From Lepidodermella squamata (lineage: Eukaryota > Gastrotricha): a stretch of DNA of 64,000 bases. The number at the start of each line of letters is the position of its first letter. Position 1 is the first letter of the stretch. Of this stretch, positions 10,822 through 22,800 are shown piece after piece. A model generated the notes under the pieces. That model made no database searches. It was not told the DNA's origin and was given only the letters and a program-made list of their open reading frames with translations. The stretch covers positions 2,728,001 through 2,792,000 of the forward strand of contig JBLDXI010000009.1 of NCBI GenBank assembly GCA_047495785.1, in the 5' to 3' direction. The translations under genes were made by a program, and so were the position numbers.

Positions 10822-11343
10822 TTATATTTTCTGAGCTATATGCCGGCCAACTCTAGGATCTGCATTTTTCTCGACTGGTAAGAGATTGAAGTTTGTCCTC
10901 AATTTGAGTTGAGCCTGCCTCTGGCTCTGCGGCGCCACGTTGGCGGCGAAGGGGCGGGGCTTAAATGCCGGCACAGTCGCTGCAATTTTCGGGATAGTCG
11001 CCGTTCTGGGCAGCAATTCGATGCTATCTAAAAGGCCCTCATTCGACCCCTCATCCCCGCTGTAGTCGTCCAGCATTCGTTGAACATTCAGCGGGCGGGG
11101 TACTCGCATAGAGCTTGACGCCGTTTTCGTCTCGCCTTGATTGCGCAAATCGATAGTTCCGCTTCGAAAAATTCGATCGGCGTTGATTTGCGGCACTTTT
11201 TCAGTCGCTGATGAATCTTCATCGTAAAACGACCCAGCCGTTTTCTGTTGGCCTAAACCGGCCCGGAAAAGATGAGAGCGCCATGGAAACGCCTCAACTA
11301 CCGTTAAGCTGGCGATTATCGTCAATCCAACGATGGGTAACAT
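10822..11343 (-). CDS. Small secreted protein, unrecognised (173 aa)
   Basis: Single exon starting with signal peptide MLPIVGLTIIASLTVVEA. The rest is low in Cys and rich in Pro, Ala and Ser, predicted disordered by composition. It shares the IDLR and DPRVxR motifs with the neighbouring secreted gene at 10369-10674, suggesting distant relationship or common processing. AATAAA motifs follow the stop on the minus strand near 10815. No known domain is visible; a secreted peptide precursor is possible but not shown. Confidence 0.6.
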   Translation of the reverse strand: MLPIVGLTIIASLTVVEAFPWRSHLFRAGLGQQKTAGSFYDEDSSATEKVPQINADRIFRSGTIDLRNQGETKTASSSMRVPRPLNVQRMLDDYSGDEGSNEGLLDSIELLPRTATIPKIAATVPAFKPRPFAANVAPQSQRQAQLKLRTNFNLLPVEKNADPRVGRHIAQKI

Positions 11344-13410
11344 AGCATATAAATTATAAGTTTAATTTCTAAAAAATGATCGGAAATTTGGAAAAATAGT
11401 TTTGGCACAAAAAAGGTTAAGTTTGAAGCGATGAAAACCTGAGACTGGTTAAGAAAAACTCTTTGCAGACGAACCCTAGATTGACCGCAATTTTCACAAA
11501 GTGAAAAAATTGGATGCTAAACTTAATATTTTTCTAGCGACTAGACAGCGGGAGTGTCATGAAATCGAATTTAATATTCAGCAAAGGGGTAGGTAACGAT
11601 TATAAATAACCTGTACTTGCACTAGAAATGGCGAGCTTTTATAGTTAATTTATCCCTAAATTTTAGAAAAACTAACATAAAAATGGTGATCTGGCGCGTG
11701 GCCCGGGGGGCGGTTTTGTTTATGTGTAGTATATAAACTGAATTTTTGATGAATCAACCGCGGCAGTGCGACCACTGGGGGCGAGACCTATATACAACCC
11801 ATACGACTGCTGACTGATCCACGCAGCGGCGGCGGCGCCGTCAGGTGAGGCCATCTATTACTATACAGTGTCCAGATGAGAGTAAAGCTCATATAAGCCC
11901 GCATATTGGAGGTTTTCCTCAGAAGTATAATAGAGAGAAAAACTCACTGAGCCATTGCGCGCGGAAATTCGTCGCAGAGAAAAAGGGCGTAAACTACTTC
12001 GTGCTCAATATTTCAATTGGAGTTAACGTATAGGGTTTCTTCAAGAAGCGATACTTTGAACGTGGCACGAACGTAGGGTAATTAAGCCCACGATACGTAG
12101 CACGAGACAGCACGAAAGCCCTTCATGGTCGGGTGTCGGATTCCTTGCGTAGCAAGCGTCATACGTTATTAGCTACTGTCTGTTGCAATACGTCGTGCGT
12201 AATATCGTAGCAAATATTCCATCCAAAATCGTAATTGAGATTTTTACAGTCCGTGCTCGGCTTTTCAAGCATCGGTTGGTCAATAATCTGCGCGAACCAC
12301 TCGAAATATGCCATGGATTAAAAATCATGTGCCCACTTGCGCGCTTTTTTTCTAGGTGACTATGGGTATGCGGATAATAAAAATCCGATGTCCAGCGAAA
12401 AATCACTCAATAACAACACATTGTGATGATTCAGTGCGATTTTAGCTTCCAGACGAAAAGTGGGCGGAAAAACGCTGTCAAAACAGCTAAATGGCCGAAT
12501 AAAACCACGGCAGTGCGATATTCGATGCTAAGTGGAGAAGATAATCTTCTTTGTTCCCACAAATAAAACAAAATAGCTTGAAGAATCGAACCAGGGCCTA
12601 AAAACATTCAACCCAGAAAAAAGCACGGAAATGTCCTATGAAACATCAGTCCAAAATGTTGGTGCAATTCGATCGAATGTGATTGACTGGACCTAATATG
12701 GCCTCATTGAAATTTTAATGAAAACTTCGCAAATTAATTTCGATTCATCCCGAGACTTGAATCTTGGAGACAAGACTGCACGCCCTGCCAATTTATTCAT
12801 GGGTCGAATAAGGTCGAAATAGGCTGAACTATATGAATTAGGAATTGAATTTTCGAAGATCGAGCAAAATTTTCCGGCGTAGTTTGTCCCGTTTAATTTA
12901 TTGTTCTGAGTCAATCAACCCCCTCACCTTCCATCGTTTCGCAATTCACAATTTGAGCACCACTATAAAATTGGAAATTGCCCCTGTTCTTTCGTTCATC
13001 GGCCGGTTACCAGAAATTATTTATGCAAGTGAATATAATTTAATTCACCACGTTATCGAATTTAAATAGTCATAACGATTTTTGGTCCGCTGTTTTTCAA
13101 TTTAACGACATTTTCTTAGTAGTATTACTCGTGAAGTACGCCGCCCACGGTATATCGGAAATTCTTACGATAATATCAAAAGTTATTCCTCTTCTATTGT
13201 CAACATCGGTGTCAGTCCTTTAATTGAGACACTCCTTTTGAGTCTAGGAATGCAATCTCAATAAAAAATAAAAAATAAAAAAAGAGAAATTAAAAATAAT
13301 AATGATGAAGAGTTAGAATTTATTGAAATTTATTGAAGCTCTAACACGATGATTAATCGCTGACAATACATGTATTCAATGATTTTAGTAATCGATCGAA
13401 ATCATCAATT
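11344..13410. other. Intergenic; possible orphan plus-strand first exon near 11790-11848
   Basis: No coding gene can be supported. Around 11790 a TATA-like ctatataca is followed by a very GC-rich run (gcagcggcggcggcgccg) ending in a consensus donor CAG|GTGAGG at about 11844. This looks like a non-coding first exon on the plus strand, but no matching coding exon is evident. The rest is AT-rich with scattered short ORFs. Confidence 0.3.
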
Positions 13411-13686
13411 TCAAAGCTGAAAATGACCCCGCGGGTCGTGCAAAAGTCCTGCTAGATCACGAGTTGGTTTGATAGCCTCATCCAACGGCTTCACGTTGTG
13501 CCAATGTAGGCCTAAGCCGGACATTTGCTGCTTGATCGGCAGAACATAGCGCAACCTTTTAGGCCCGAAGCCGTGGCGATTGATGACAAAAAGCGGCCGA
13601 TTAATGTCCGATGATGACCCGATGACAGCAGCCAAGATCAAGCAATTAAGGAAGACTGCAAAGATCAGCGATCGGCTAAAATCCAT
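13411..13686 (-). CDS. Small secreted protein, unrecognised (91 aa)
   Basis: Single exon with signal peptide (MDFSRSLIFAVFLNCLILAAVIG). The mature part contains HGFGPKRLRY, with a dibasic KR that could be a convertase site, and no cysteines. AATAAA motifs lie about 90 bp beyond the stop on the minus strand. It is the third small secreted-protein gene in this minus-strand cluster. A neuropeptide-like precursor is possible, but I do not recognise it. Confidence 0.5.
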   Translation of the reverse strand: MDFSRSLIFAVFLNCLILAAVIGSSSDINRPLFVINRHGFGPKRLRYVLPIKQQMSGLGLHWHNVKPLDEAIKPTRDLAGLLHDPRGHFQL

Positions 13687-14198
13687 GACCTGCGTTTTCG
13701 GTTTGAAAAAAATAATTGCGAGTGCGAAAATTGCAAAATCAACAAAAATAAAAAGCGCAAAATTGATGTTCTCACTTTACTCCAGGGCTTCTGAAATATA
13801 GGGGGCGGCCTCTCTCATTGTATAGTTTTTCCGGTTTTAGAAAATCGAAATTATTTACTCATATAGAGCGCGTAATCTTTTTGCGTATCGAAAATTGAAA
13901 TTGTATAGACAGGTTTCAGAATAATTATTTTTGCCAGTTCAGGACAGCAGGTATTAAAAGCTCAGTTCTAAAATTTCACTCTAACAAGGTCGCTCGGACA
14001 AAAAAACCTGGTTAAAGTCCATAATATCTTTATTTTCAAGTTTAAAAATAATAGCAAGTACAAATTGTTTTAAAGAAAGGCAAGAAATATTTCAAGTATA
14101 CCAACACTTGATCCTTATAAAACTGGCTAAAAATTTCCAGGCATTTCACACAAAAAAATGTAGAAAAATCCTATAAATTATTATTGCTCCCAACAATA

Positions 14199-15156
14199 TC
14201 AACCAGATCTGCGCCGCGGATCGCCAACCGCTGCGATAATCGGCACGGGTTGTTCGACGATGTTAACAGTCTCAGAATCATTAGGCTGGTCGACACCGGA
14301 CGGCGCTAGCAGCAGAAAGTCGTTGGCTGACGCCAGTAATTTTATAGCCGGCGCCGTTCCATCCTTCTTCTTAACGCGTTTCGACGACAATCTTTTAGTC
14401 AATCTGTCGCGGAAACTCAGTTTTTTCGTAAATTTCGTAGGCGCCGAAGGCCGGGAGGGCGAAGTTGGCGGTGATGATTGGCGGCGTAGTTCGCCTGATT
14501 TCGACCGATTCCCGACAATGAAACCAAACGCGGCACTTATTTCACCTGCCACCGTTAAATTTCCGGCCGATCGCCCTGTTTTCAACGACTGTCGAGGCGA
14601 ACACAGCGAATTTGGCGATTCCGATCCATTAAAATTAGCCGTATTACTTTGACGGCTCGTAATTATGGAGGGGACTAGACTTTTCGAGAAGCATAATTTT
14701 TGGTGTTGGGAAGTTCTAGATTGCCGTTTAACATAAGTTCCACACGATGATTCGCCACCTGATGATTTCCGTTCGCTAGCCGATGATTTCCTCTCCCGGT
14801 ACATGAGTTCTGAATGGGACAAATCGACGTTATTTTCGGTTAAAATTGCGTGCAATTCATTTTGTTGCTGTTCCATTTCGATTTCGTGCAGAACTTGGCT
14901 GAGCGCACGGCTGACAAGCATGCCGGCAATGTGAGGCGCATCGAAGGAAGCGGAAGATTTAAGGTCACGTGACGTAGATCGACTCACATTCGCCGAGTTG
15001 GATTGAGTTGCCGACGGATCGACGCTTAGAACTGCCTGCAATTTCGGGTTCGATCGCGAGTTTTTGACAAAATGACCTTGACCTTGAGCTAATTGAGTAG
15101 CTTTTTTCTTGCGATAATAACTGCCGCCACGCGACAAAGTTCTCGAAGGGAATTTG
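14199..15156 (-). CDS. Terminal exon of an unrecognised basic, Ser-rich protein
   Basis: An open frame of 319 codons begins at a T-rich acceptor (tatacag) at 15156, with one base completing a codon from an upstream exon I could not identify, and ends at TGA. The first in-frame ATG is at 14921 (MLVSRALSQVLHEIEMEQQ), which is the alternative start if the acceptor receives a trans-spliced leader. It has a short helical segment (EIEMEQQQNELHAI), many Ser/Arg stretches, and a strongly basic block (KLSFRDRLTKRLSSKRVKKK) that could bind membrane or nucleic acid. A TATA-like element lies on the minus strand at about 15318-15311. No known domain is visible. Composition and codon use look coding throughout. 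Confidence 0.6.
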
Positions 15157-16526
15157 CTGTATAAAAATAAAAACGAAAATTATAAGACATTTTATCCCAA
15201 GACTTAAGACAAATAATTATCCCAGACCCCAGACACAATGGCCTAAGTCGTAAACAATTTTCGATCTGCGCCCAAAATAGCATTAAATTACGCGATGTTA
15301 CAGCATGTGCTTATATATCCAGCGACTGATTAGCCGGGTGCAATCGCGCCTTCGTGCTCATCTCTATGACAAAAATGCCTTCGCACTTCTAGCGCGAAAA
15401 AGTTGACCGTTAACAAGTGAAAAGTGGGATTTGACAAATTTTCTGTATTTTCCAGCAAATCGCAAAAATTTTGTTGACTTGAAAAAGGACGATCCTTGAA
15501 TTTTTATTTTCAAATTTCAGAGCTCATATAGGGGCTCCTATCCTCCATAAAAGAAGGTAAACCCCAAAGTGTCGCTGAAAAGTCTTATCAATTCAGGTTG
15601 ATATGGAGACATTAGCTTGATTCCACCGCAAGTTTCCAATATATCTAGCATCTAGCGCACTTCCTCACCTCAGATTACCCTGAAAAATGTGGACAGTAGC
15701 GCATAAAATAAAATAATATTGACAATGAAATGCGTGAGAGATTATTAATTGATGTAACTCCAATTTTTCAGGCGCACATTTTTCGAAATTAGCATTTGTT
15801 AAATGTTAACTTCAAAGCCAAATTTCTCAGCAACCCTGATGACTATCTATTTATTCCTGATATCGTTCGACTCCTCGTTAGTTGATCTTGAAAACGACAT
15901 CAAAACCCCAATTTTCACTTGTTAACGGTCTGTTATGTTATGTCCATGTTATGTCAGTCAGATTTTTATGGAACGCTAAGATTTCCCTCGTGAAAGTTGA
16001 TAACTTGAAACTCGACGCGGCCAGGCTCTTCACCTGTTGAGATGCACTTCCTTCAACTGAACTGTTTTCGACCTTGTTTTCAAGTTGTTGACATCCTGAA
16101 TGTTAAGAAGAGCCAAGCGCTGAAGAGACCTATTCACTATCATAACAAGAAAGAAATCCATGCTTAGCTGGACTGAAATGTCGTTCCTAGTCTTCAGATT
16201 ACCCAGACATTTGTAATAATTTGTTGTGATTGCGGAAAAAAGCTGTCCGGGATGATATCTTCCCGCTTGATTTGAGCTAATTTTTCAAAGGACGAACAAA
16301 ATATCTATTTTGGAAATATAACGTCACAAGGTATAATATTTGACGACAGAAAATACTTCTACACAGGACTTAATCTCAATTTACATGGATTTGTCTAATC
16401 ATGAACCTCCAAAATTTTGAAAATTCATCTGTGCGCGAATTCATTTTTCAAGATTTGGTTTCAAGACCCATATAAAATTAAATTAAATTAAATTAATTAA
16501 TTAAATATAAATTTTATTCTTTGCAC
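15157..16526. other. Intergenic region between unknown gene and GPCR
   Basis: No gene supported. A TATA-like tatataag on the minus strand near 15311-15318 may belong to the gene ending at 14199. A microsatellite of aaatt units lies at about 16473-16505. The GPCR poly(A) signal (AATAAA on minus, 16518-16513) sits at the right end. Confidence 0.5.
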
Positions 16527-19500
16527 TCACCCGGATGGTTTCGTCAGAGTAGGTTGAGAGGACCTGTCCTGAGATTCAAGATTCGCCACGTCACGCTCAG
16601 CGTCAAGGAAAGTTAACGAAGCGGGCCTTTTCGAAGGCTCTTCTACAGCATCCTGTTTAGCGACGTCTTGCTCAGTCTTAACGGCCGTTTCGTTAGCGAT
16701 AGCAATTTTCGGCATCGATCGCCTGTTTGAGCTGCTAACACTGAACTTCGCACTCGACGTAGTTCTCGAGAACCAGTGCGCTATATTCGCGCCGAAGCTC
16801 TGCAAACTCCGCGATGTTCGCAATATTTTTGTTTTCTCGAGAAACGCAGCAACCTGAAGCTGCCGCAGCGATTTCGGGGTATGCGGCTCTTGGTCCGAAT
16901 CTAGGAATGCATCATCATCGCCATCCTCATCTTCGTTATGGCGCGTCCCATTATTGTTAAGTGTTGTAGTAGAATTCGCCTCGCCGCTCATTTCAGCTAT
17001 AAAATCACGCGGGCTCTGAGGTGAGACAACTGAGGGCCGTTTCGAAGACTGGAAAATCACCTCCAAACTACACCCGGTTATACTCAGCCGATGCGGGTAA
17101 TCACTGGGTGTCACAGCCCGCGCTTCATATTCACCGGCCTCGTTTTGAAACGTCAATATCGTTTTCGCTAGATCAATTTTGCGCCGCGCATAGAACGGCG
17201 CATTTTGATTGTTACCTCTGTTACCATTATTATTCGAAGACGGGTACAGGCGGGACGAGATAGTCGACGCATGCGACGATTGGGAAGCATTGCGGCACAA
17301 GGCGAAATTTCGTAACAGCGACGATATTCCTTGTTTGTACTCCTTAGCCGATAAGGCGTATAGCAACGGGTTGAAGGCGCTGTTTAAAAAGCCTAGCCAT
17401 ATGAATATGTCGAACAGCGTGTTGTTATGAGGTACAGCCGAACGGCCGACAGCTGCGAAAACTAGATTGAGCGCAAAATAGGGTGACCAGCAGAAGACAA
17501 ATACACCGAGCAGCATTCCTAAGGTTCGGACTGCCTTATTTTCGTTGACGTAGTACTGCCATTTCTTGAACAGTTCGCCCCGGCCGAGTGGAGTAAATGA
17601 GGTTACCTGAAATTAAATTATCACGTGGGTTAATTGCAGCCCATAAACACCTATTTTTGTTCGAATTCATCAAATGATAATGATCATCTTTTTCTCGCAG
17701 CATTATGAATAAACACCTATTTCCGGCCGGTTAATTCCATCATTTCATTTATACCTAGTAATAAATAGTCTGTGCGGTTATTAAATTAATTGTGGGATAA
17801 TCATGTAAAAGGTCGGGATTATCGGAACACGCCAGTGTCAATTATAGATATCAATTTTCCTAAATTATATTTTTGATAGGTTGACAATCGATGAATCGCG
17901 TGCAAATCCCTTTTAATAGCTACGATGAATATTTTTTCTAAATATAAATTTTGCGGAGGAAAAATCCCATAAAAATCCTCATTTCATAGAGGTAACTTCT
18001 GTGGCCGGAATGCCCTGGAAAAAATAAGGAAAAAGGGCAAATTTTGTTTGGAAAAAAACATAAAAAAATCTAAAATGATAACAAGTAAAAAAGCCTTGAA
18101 ATTACCAGTTTTTCTATGGTAGGGTATCGGTGCTTCTTCGGCGCAGCCGGCACCATACTAGCCCGTCGGCTGGCAGCACTTATTCTCGCATTGATAGCAG
18201 CCTGTCGAAGTACCGAACTTCGCGTCCTACTACGCCGCCCACACGATGGCTCAACCGACGGAGTCTGAAAAAAGTGGAAAAACTTAGAAAAATTACGAAA
18301 ATTAATTAAGAATGAGGCTCCAACACTATAGGTTTCCTAAAATATGGTGTTTCGATTACGTCATTTAGTTCATGAGATAGTTCTTCAGCCATATCGATTC
18401 AGAGTATCGATTTTACAAATCAGCAATGTTTCCGATTTCAGCTGTCAAAATTTTTCTACATGACTTAGGGTATCAGGTAGATCAAATTAACACATTTCCA
18501 AGGTCAAAGGATGCATCAGAAGAAACCCTTAATTTGGCAAGCATTCAGACTCAAATTAAATACCTCAGTCAGATCAGTATGTTCAGTTGGCTCGTAGCTA
18601 CTCATACTGCAAATACGGCCATGAGCTCGTTCACCGCCGTTTGTTCCCAACAGTACACCATTTTGAGCCGAATCGTTATTGCTGTCATGATTAGCCGAAG
18701 TTTCTTGTTGTTTCGCAGTTCTATTAGTCCTAGCACCGCCACGGTGCATGCGGAAGCTGACATGCCGCCAGTGGCCTGATGGCGATTTTTGAGGGACCAT
18801 TTTCCGCCCACCCTCCTGTTCGCTGGCATCTTTCAACGAATCCAACTGCTTCCGCGCTAATATGTAAATTTTGCAGTAGAATCCGAACATTATCGACAGA
18901 GGAATGTAGAAACAAATTAAGGAGGATCCGATGAGATAAACCGCCGAAGATGGATAGACGCAATCGCCCTCTACGACAGTTTCAATCTCGCCATCGTCGA
19001 AAAATAGCGACGCATTAGGCTTTTGAGTAATCGTTAAAAGGGTCCACTGAACTTCATCGTAATCGTCGTAGTAATAGTTAGGCAATTCATTCTTCTTCTC
19101 CTCGTGCTTTTGGTACATCCAAAACGCGGACATAGCCGAGGCGAGGAAGCTCATGGTCCATACGATGATGAGTTCGGCAATTGTCGCCTTGTAACTAGCT
19201 TGGGTCATGTAGCCGAACGGCTTGTCCAGCGACCGGCAGCGCTCAATGGCGACGATGCAGATGTGTAAAATAGAGGCGGTGCAGGCGAAAAGGCGCAAAA
19301 AGTGATGCATGTCGCAGATGACGTTTTTACGCGACCAGGCGGCTACGTCGGCACGTGTGTGTTGTGTTAAATGAGCTTCGCCAAACGCATCGGTAACTAA
19401 AAAAATTTTAAAAAATTAAATATATTTCCTACGTCTTGTTATTAGGAATAAAGGCAAGAAAAACGTTGGTACGGGATAAAAAAAATACAGGCAAGTAACT

Positions 19501-19872
19501 AAAATAATTCCCTTGTACCTGAAATGGTCAAATTAGGATCGCGAACTTTTCATGTCAAAATTTAATAAATTAGTTAAAAAAAAATCCTCGTTAAAAAACA
19601 TCAGACTTACAATGAAGGCCGAAATCGACGACTTTTGAAGTCATAGCAAAAGCAGCGACCAGAATGTCCGCAACGGCCAGCGAGACGTAACAGCAGTTAA
19701 CCGGCGATGGCAGTTTACGGGCGAGAAGTGACAGGACAAGGACGAAAATATTGCCAAGTAGGGTGAACACAATGATGGCGATGAAGAGGATGAGGAGGAA
19801 AAATGCAAAAATCATTATTTTCTCGCTCTTAATCGACAAACAATCAATCCATTTCACATTTCTAAACCGCAA
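16527..19872 (-). CDS. Aminergic-type rhodopsin-family GPCR with altered ligand and DRY motifs
   Basis: Four exons, 19872-19611, 19396-18564, 18264-18106, 17606-16527, all in phase; 777 aa. The start could be the Met of MIFAFFLL or lie in an unseen upstream exon. TM1 has GN (N1.50), TM2 SLAVADILVA (D2.50), TM3 CTASILHIC as in dopamine/serotonin/octopamine receptors, TM5 SFY-like ICFYIPL, TM6 FCWSPYF, TM7 NSAFNPLLY. ECL2 has a Cys (EGDCVYP) to pair with TM3. Position 3.32, normally the amine-binding Asp, is Arg (FLRLFAC), and DRY is ERC. A very long third loop and a long Ser-rich C-tail are typical of invertebrate amine receptors. A plasma-membrane G-protein-coupled role is expected. The ligand is unlikely to be a classical monoamine bound in the usual way. 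AATAAA follows the stop within 15 bp. Confidence 0.85.
18395..18480 (+). repeat. Dispersed repeat family 1, partial copy
   Basis: Matches tatcgattttacaaatcag plus the following ttccgat block and a ttctacatgacttagggta segment seen also at about 5160-5180. It lies in the intron between GPCR exons 2 and 3. Confidence 0.55.
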
Positions 19873-22800
19873 GAGTAAAATTCTAAAATAAAAAATAAAA
19901 CAGCGGGGTATTATAATAATTGAATATTAACTATGAAAAAACTGGAATTCCCCCATAGGGAATATTCGACCTCCAGACAATTTTTTACGTCAATTGAGCA
20001 GTGTCCTTATCGTCATTAATGCGACATAGAAAATTTGAATACTGGGAAAAGAATGCGTCCCCTTGTTCTAATAATTTAATAAAAATAGTTAATTAATTTT
20101 GGTTCCTTTCCTCGAGACTGGGTGCATTTACCTACTCGGAAGACAGTTTAAACCGCACATCATGAACTATGAACTATGAACAAGAATATTTAGGATAAAA
20201 AGATGAATGGCTAGCCTATACCGGCTTGAAATTTCTCGGCGAACTACAATAATAGGAAATTAGCCCGGAATTCCGATGCACCACAGATATACTGAAAATA
20301 CACACGTGAGTGGAACATGTGACAAAAATGTCTAGGAGGAGGAGAAACGGTAATTTTAGAGTTCCTGGTGAATAATGACACTACTTCGACTTGACAGACT
20401 GCTACAAGATGATATAGTTGAAAGATAGGAAGCCCTCGCCCGTCTACGCGTTAGTTTTTTTTTACGCAATCACGGGTTTACTCGTAAAAACACAGCCTCG
20501 CAGGATACAAGCGCATCATCCGATAATTTAGCAAGGAAAAATTGTTTAGTCACTTAACTACGCACTTTTTGCAGGGACGACTGTGACGATATGGTAATAA
20601 TACTAACAAAATTAATTCCTAATACACGGGGCGGATTTTACCACTCGTGGGCTTCGCTTCATGTATTTCGCGAAAATTGTCGAAATTATTATGTCTGAAG
20701 AATTGATTTCGATTGAGTGTACCGTAAGCATTGCTATAGGATACGTATATCTGCGACTTCGAAAAGCGTTACTCATAGGATAAGTGAAGATGATTAAAAC
20801 TGCGTGTAATTAATTTAGCCAGAGTATTTGATCGAAAACGCTGCGTTGAAATATATATCAAAATTTTTCACCTGTGAGCGTCGATCAGATAGATAGTATA
20901 GATAGTATAAATAGTAGTAAGACGGCACAACTTGAGTGTATAGATGGCGGATAATTTTGCAGCGTTTGACTTGGCATGTGATCGGATGCGCGTAAATCAA
21001 GGATAAAATGTGTACATCACTTTTGATCACGTTTCTCTGTGTCTCATAGCGAATCCATTTGAGGAGGCTCGACTGCTATAAAACTAAAAGAAGCTAAGAG
21101 TAAATCGATCCAGCGGCATCAAGGCTACTTGGACGCAAATTCTTGATTTTTACAACGCAGATAATTCCATATAGGTACAAGGAGGGTTTGAATTTTTTTT
21201 GAAAATAAGGAAGAATCGCGAAATTAATGTCTCCGAAATTTTAGTAAAATTCAAATACGTCACGCCCTTTAAACATTGTCTGTCGAAATCGATGTAGCCA
21301 ACTGTCAAAGTTCGTTAACCTGAACGGTTTGACTGACTCACGTTATAGTAAAAGCAGAGCGTCTCATTCGGTAAATCGTCACTTGAATATCTAACGCCTT
21401 TTGCGTCAATATATGCTATATATGCATATATGCTGAGGCAACCTGAAAAACGGACTAATGTTACACTAATGTCACGATAACGCGATTATGATCTGAGCCG
21501 ATGTCAGTCAGCCGTCTTCACCGGAGCGGATAGTCGACCTGTTTCAGGGGGTCGTATTTTTTAAATGAGTCATTGTGCATACTGATTGCGTGATTGGAAG
21601 AAATGTGGAAGAAATATTTAAAATGTGTTGCCAAATAAAATATTTTTTGATTCCGCAAATTTTTTCCCGCCGAAGCCGCTCTGTTTTCAACTAAAAAAAT
21701 TGCTGCACTCGAGCTCAGCGATTACAGGAAAGATTCCATCAGTAACTTTTTTTATTTACATTAACATTTCAATCAATTCCAAAACTTCGAATTTCTAGGC
21801 TTCGAAATTTTATTCCAATTTCCAATATTTTACGTCACATGACCCAGTTGCGTTATTTGCCTGGGCTGGTAAATTGCAGACTCTTTGTCCAAGGAATGTC
21901 CACCAAATGTTGATTAAAATTTCGTTTCGAGCTTTAATTTGATTAGAAATTAACAAAAAACTCGACAAACGATCAGCTTTAATTTGGAACTTGAAATTAT
22001 TAATAATTAACAAGTTACCGTAACGCAGCGTAATAATAAGTTTGGACAGCGCATAGCCCTCAACCCTGGAAATTTTACAGCTTTTCAAGCTGTCCGTTAT
22101 GGGTTAAGGGTTAAGCCAATGGTTATGCAAGCCAACTGGGCTTAAACAATTACCCGCTAATTGTCCGAGGTGAGCTTGCTTTTAATTGATGAAATCTCAG
22201 GTAAAAATATTAGGCAAATTCTCCTTCAAATTTTATCAGAATATTACGAATCACCTTGCACCTTGCCCATCATTTTGTCGAATCGCTAGAGACCGCATTG
22301 GAGCTGATCGAAATTGAAATTGACCCAATTGAAATAGTAGCGTAGCTGAGTAATGGATAATATATTATAAAAAGCCGACCCTTGTGGGTTTATAGGGTCA
22401 GCTGACGGCAAGCGATAAGCGATCAGCTTGGGGACCCGGCAAATCGGTAGCGAGCACTTTGCTGTTACCCATGAATTCATCATCATTCGCTATTCTTCCC
22501 CATTTCTTCCTGCCATATAAGCAATTTCAAGATCTTCTAATTAAACAGTTTTGGTGCATCGTATAGCTGGAGATCAGACTTTTACGGGTTTTGAGCTCCA
22601 ACATGCTCCAATGAGCTCCAAAATAAATGATCGGGTCTAAATTTATATTTTCGAACAACCAATATTGAAATTCTAGCTTGAATTTCAATTTCAATTTCCT
22701 GACACTAAATTTTTCAGATGCCTTTGAATTTTGGCGTTTTCATTTCTTGATCGATGCCCTCCATAGCCGTGAAATGTTTTAATTTAATTTTTATATTTTT

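Noticed and set aside
16505-16535. Strong donor-like GG|GTGAGT overlapping the GPCR stop codon
   Set aside because: AATAAA follows within 15 bp and no downstream coding exon is visible, so the TGA stop is preferred.
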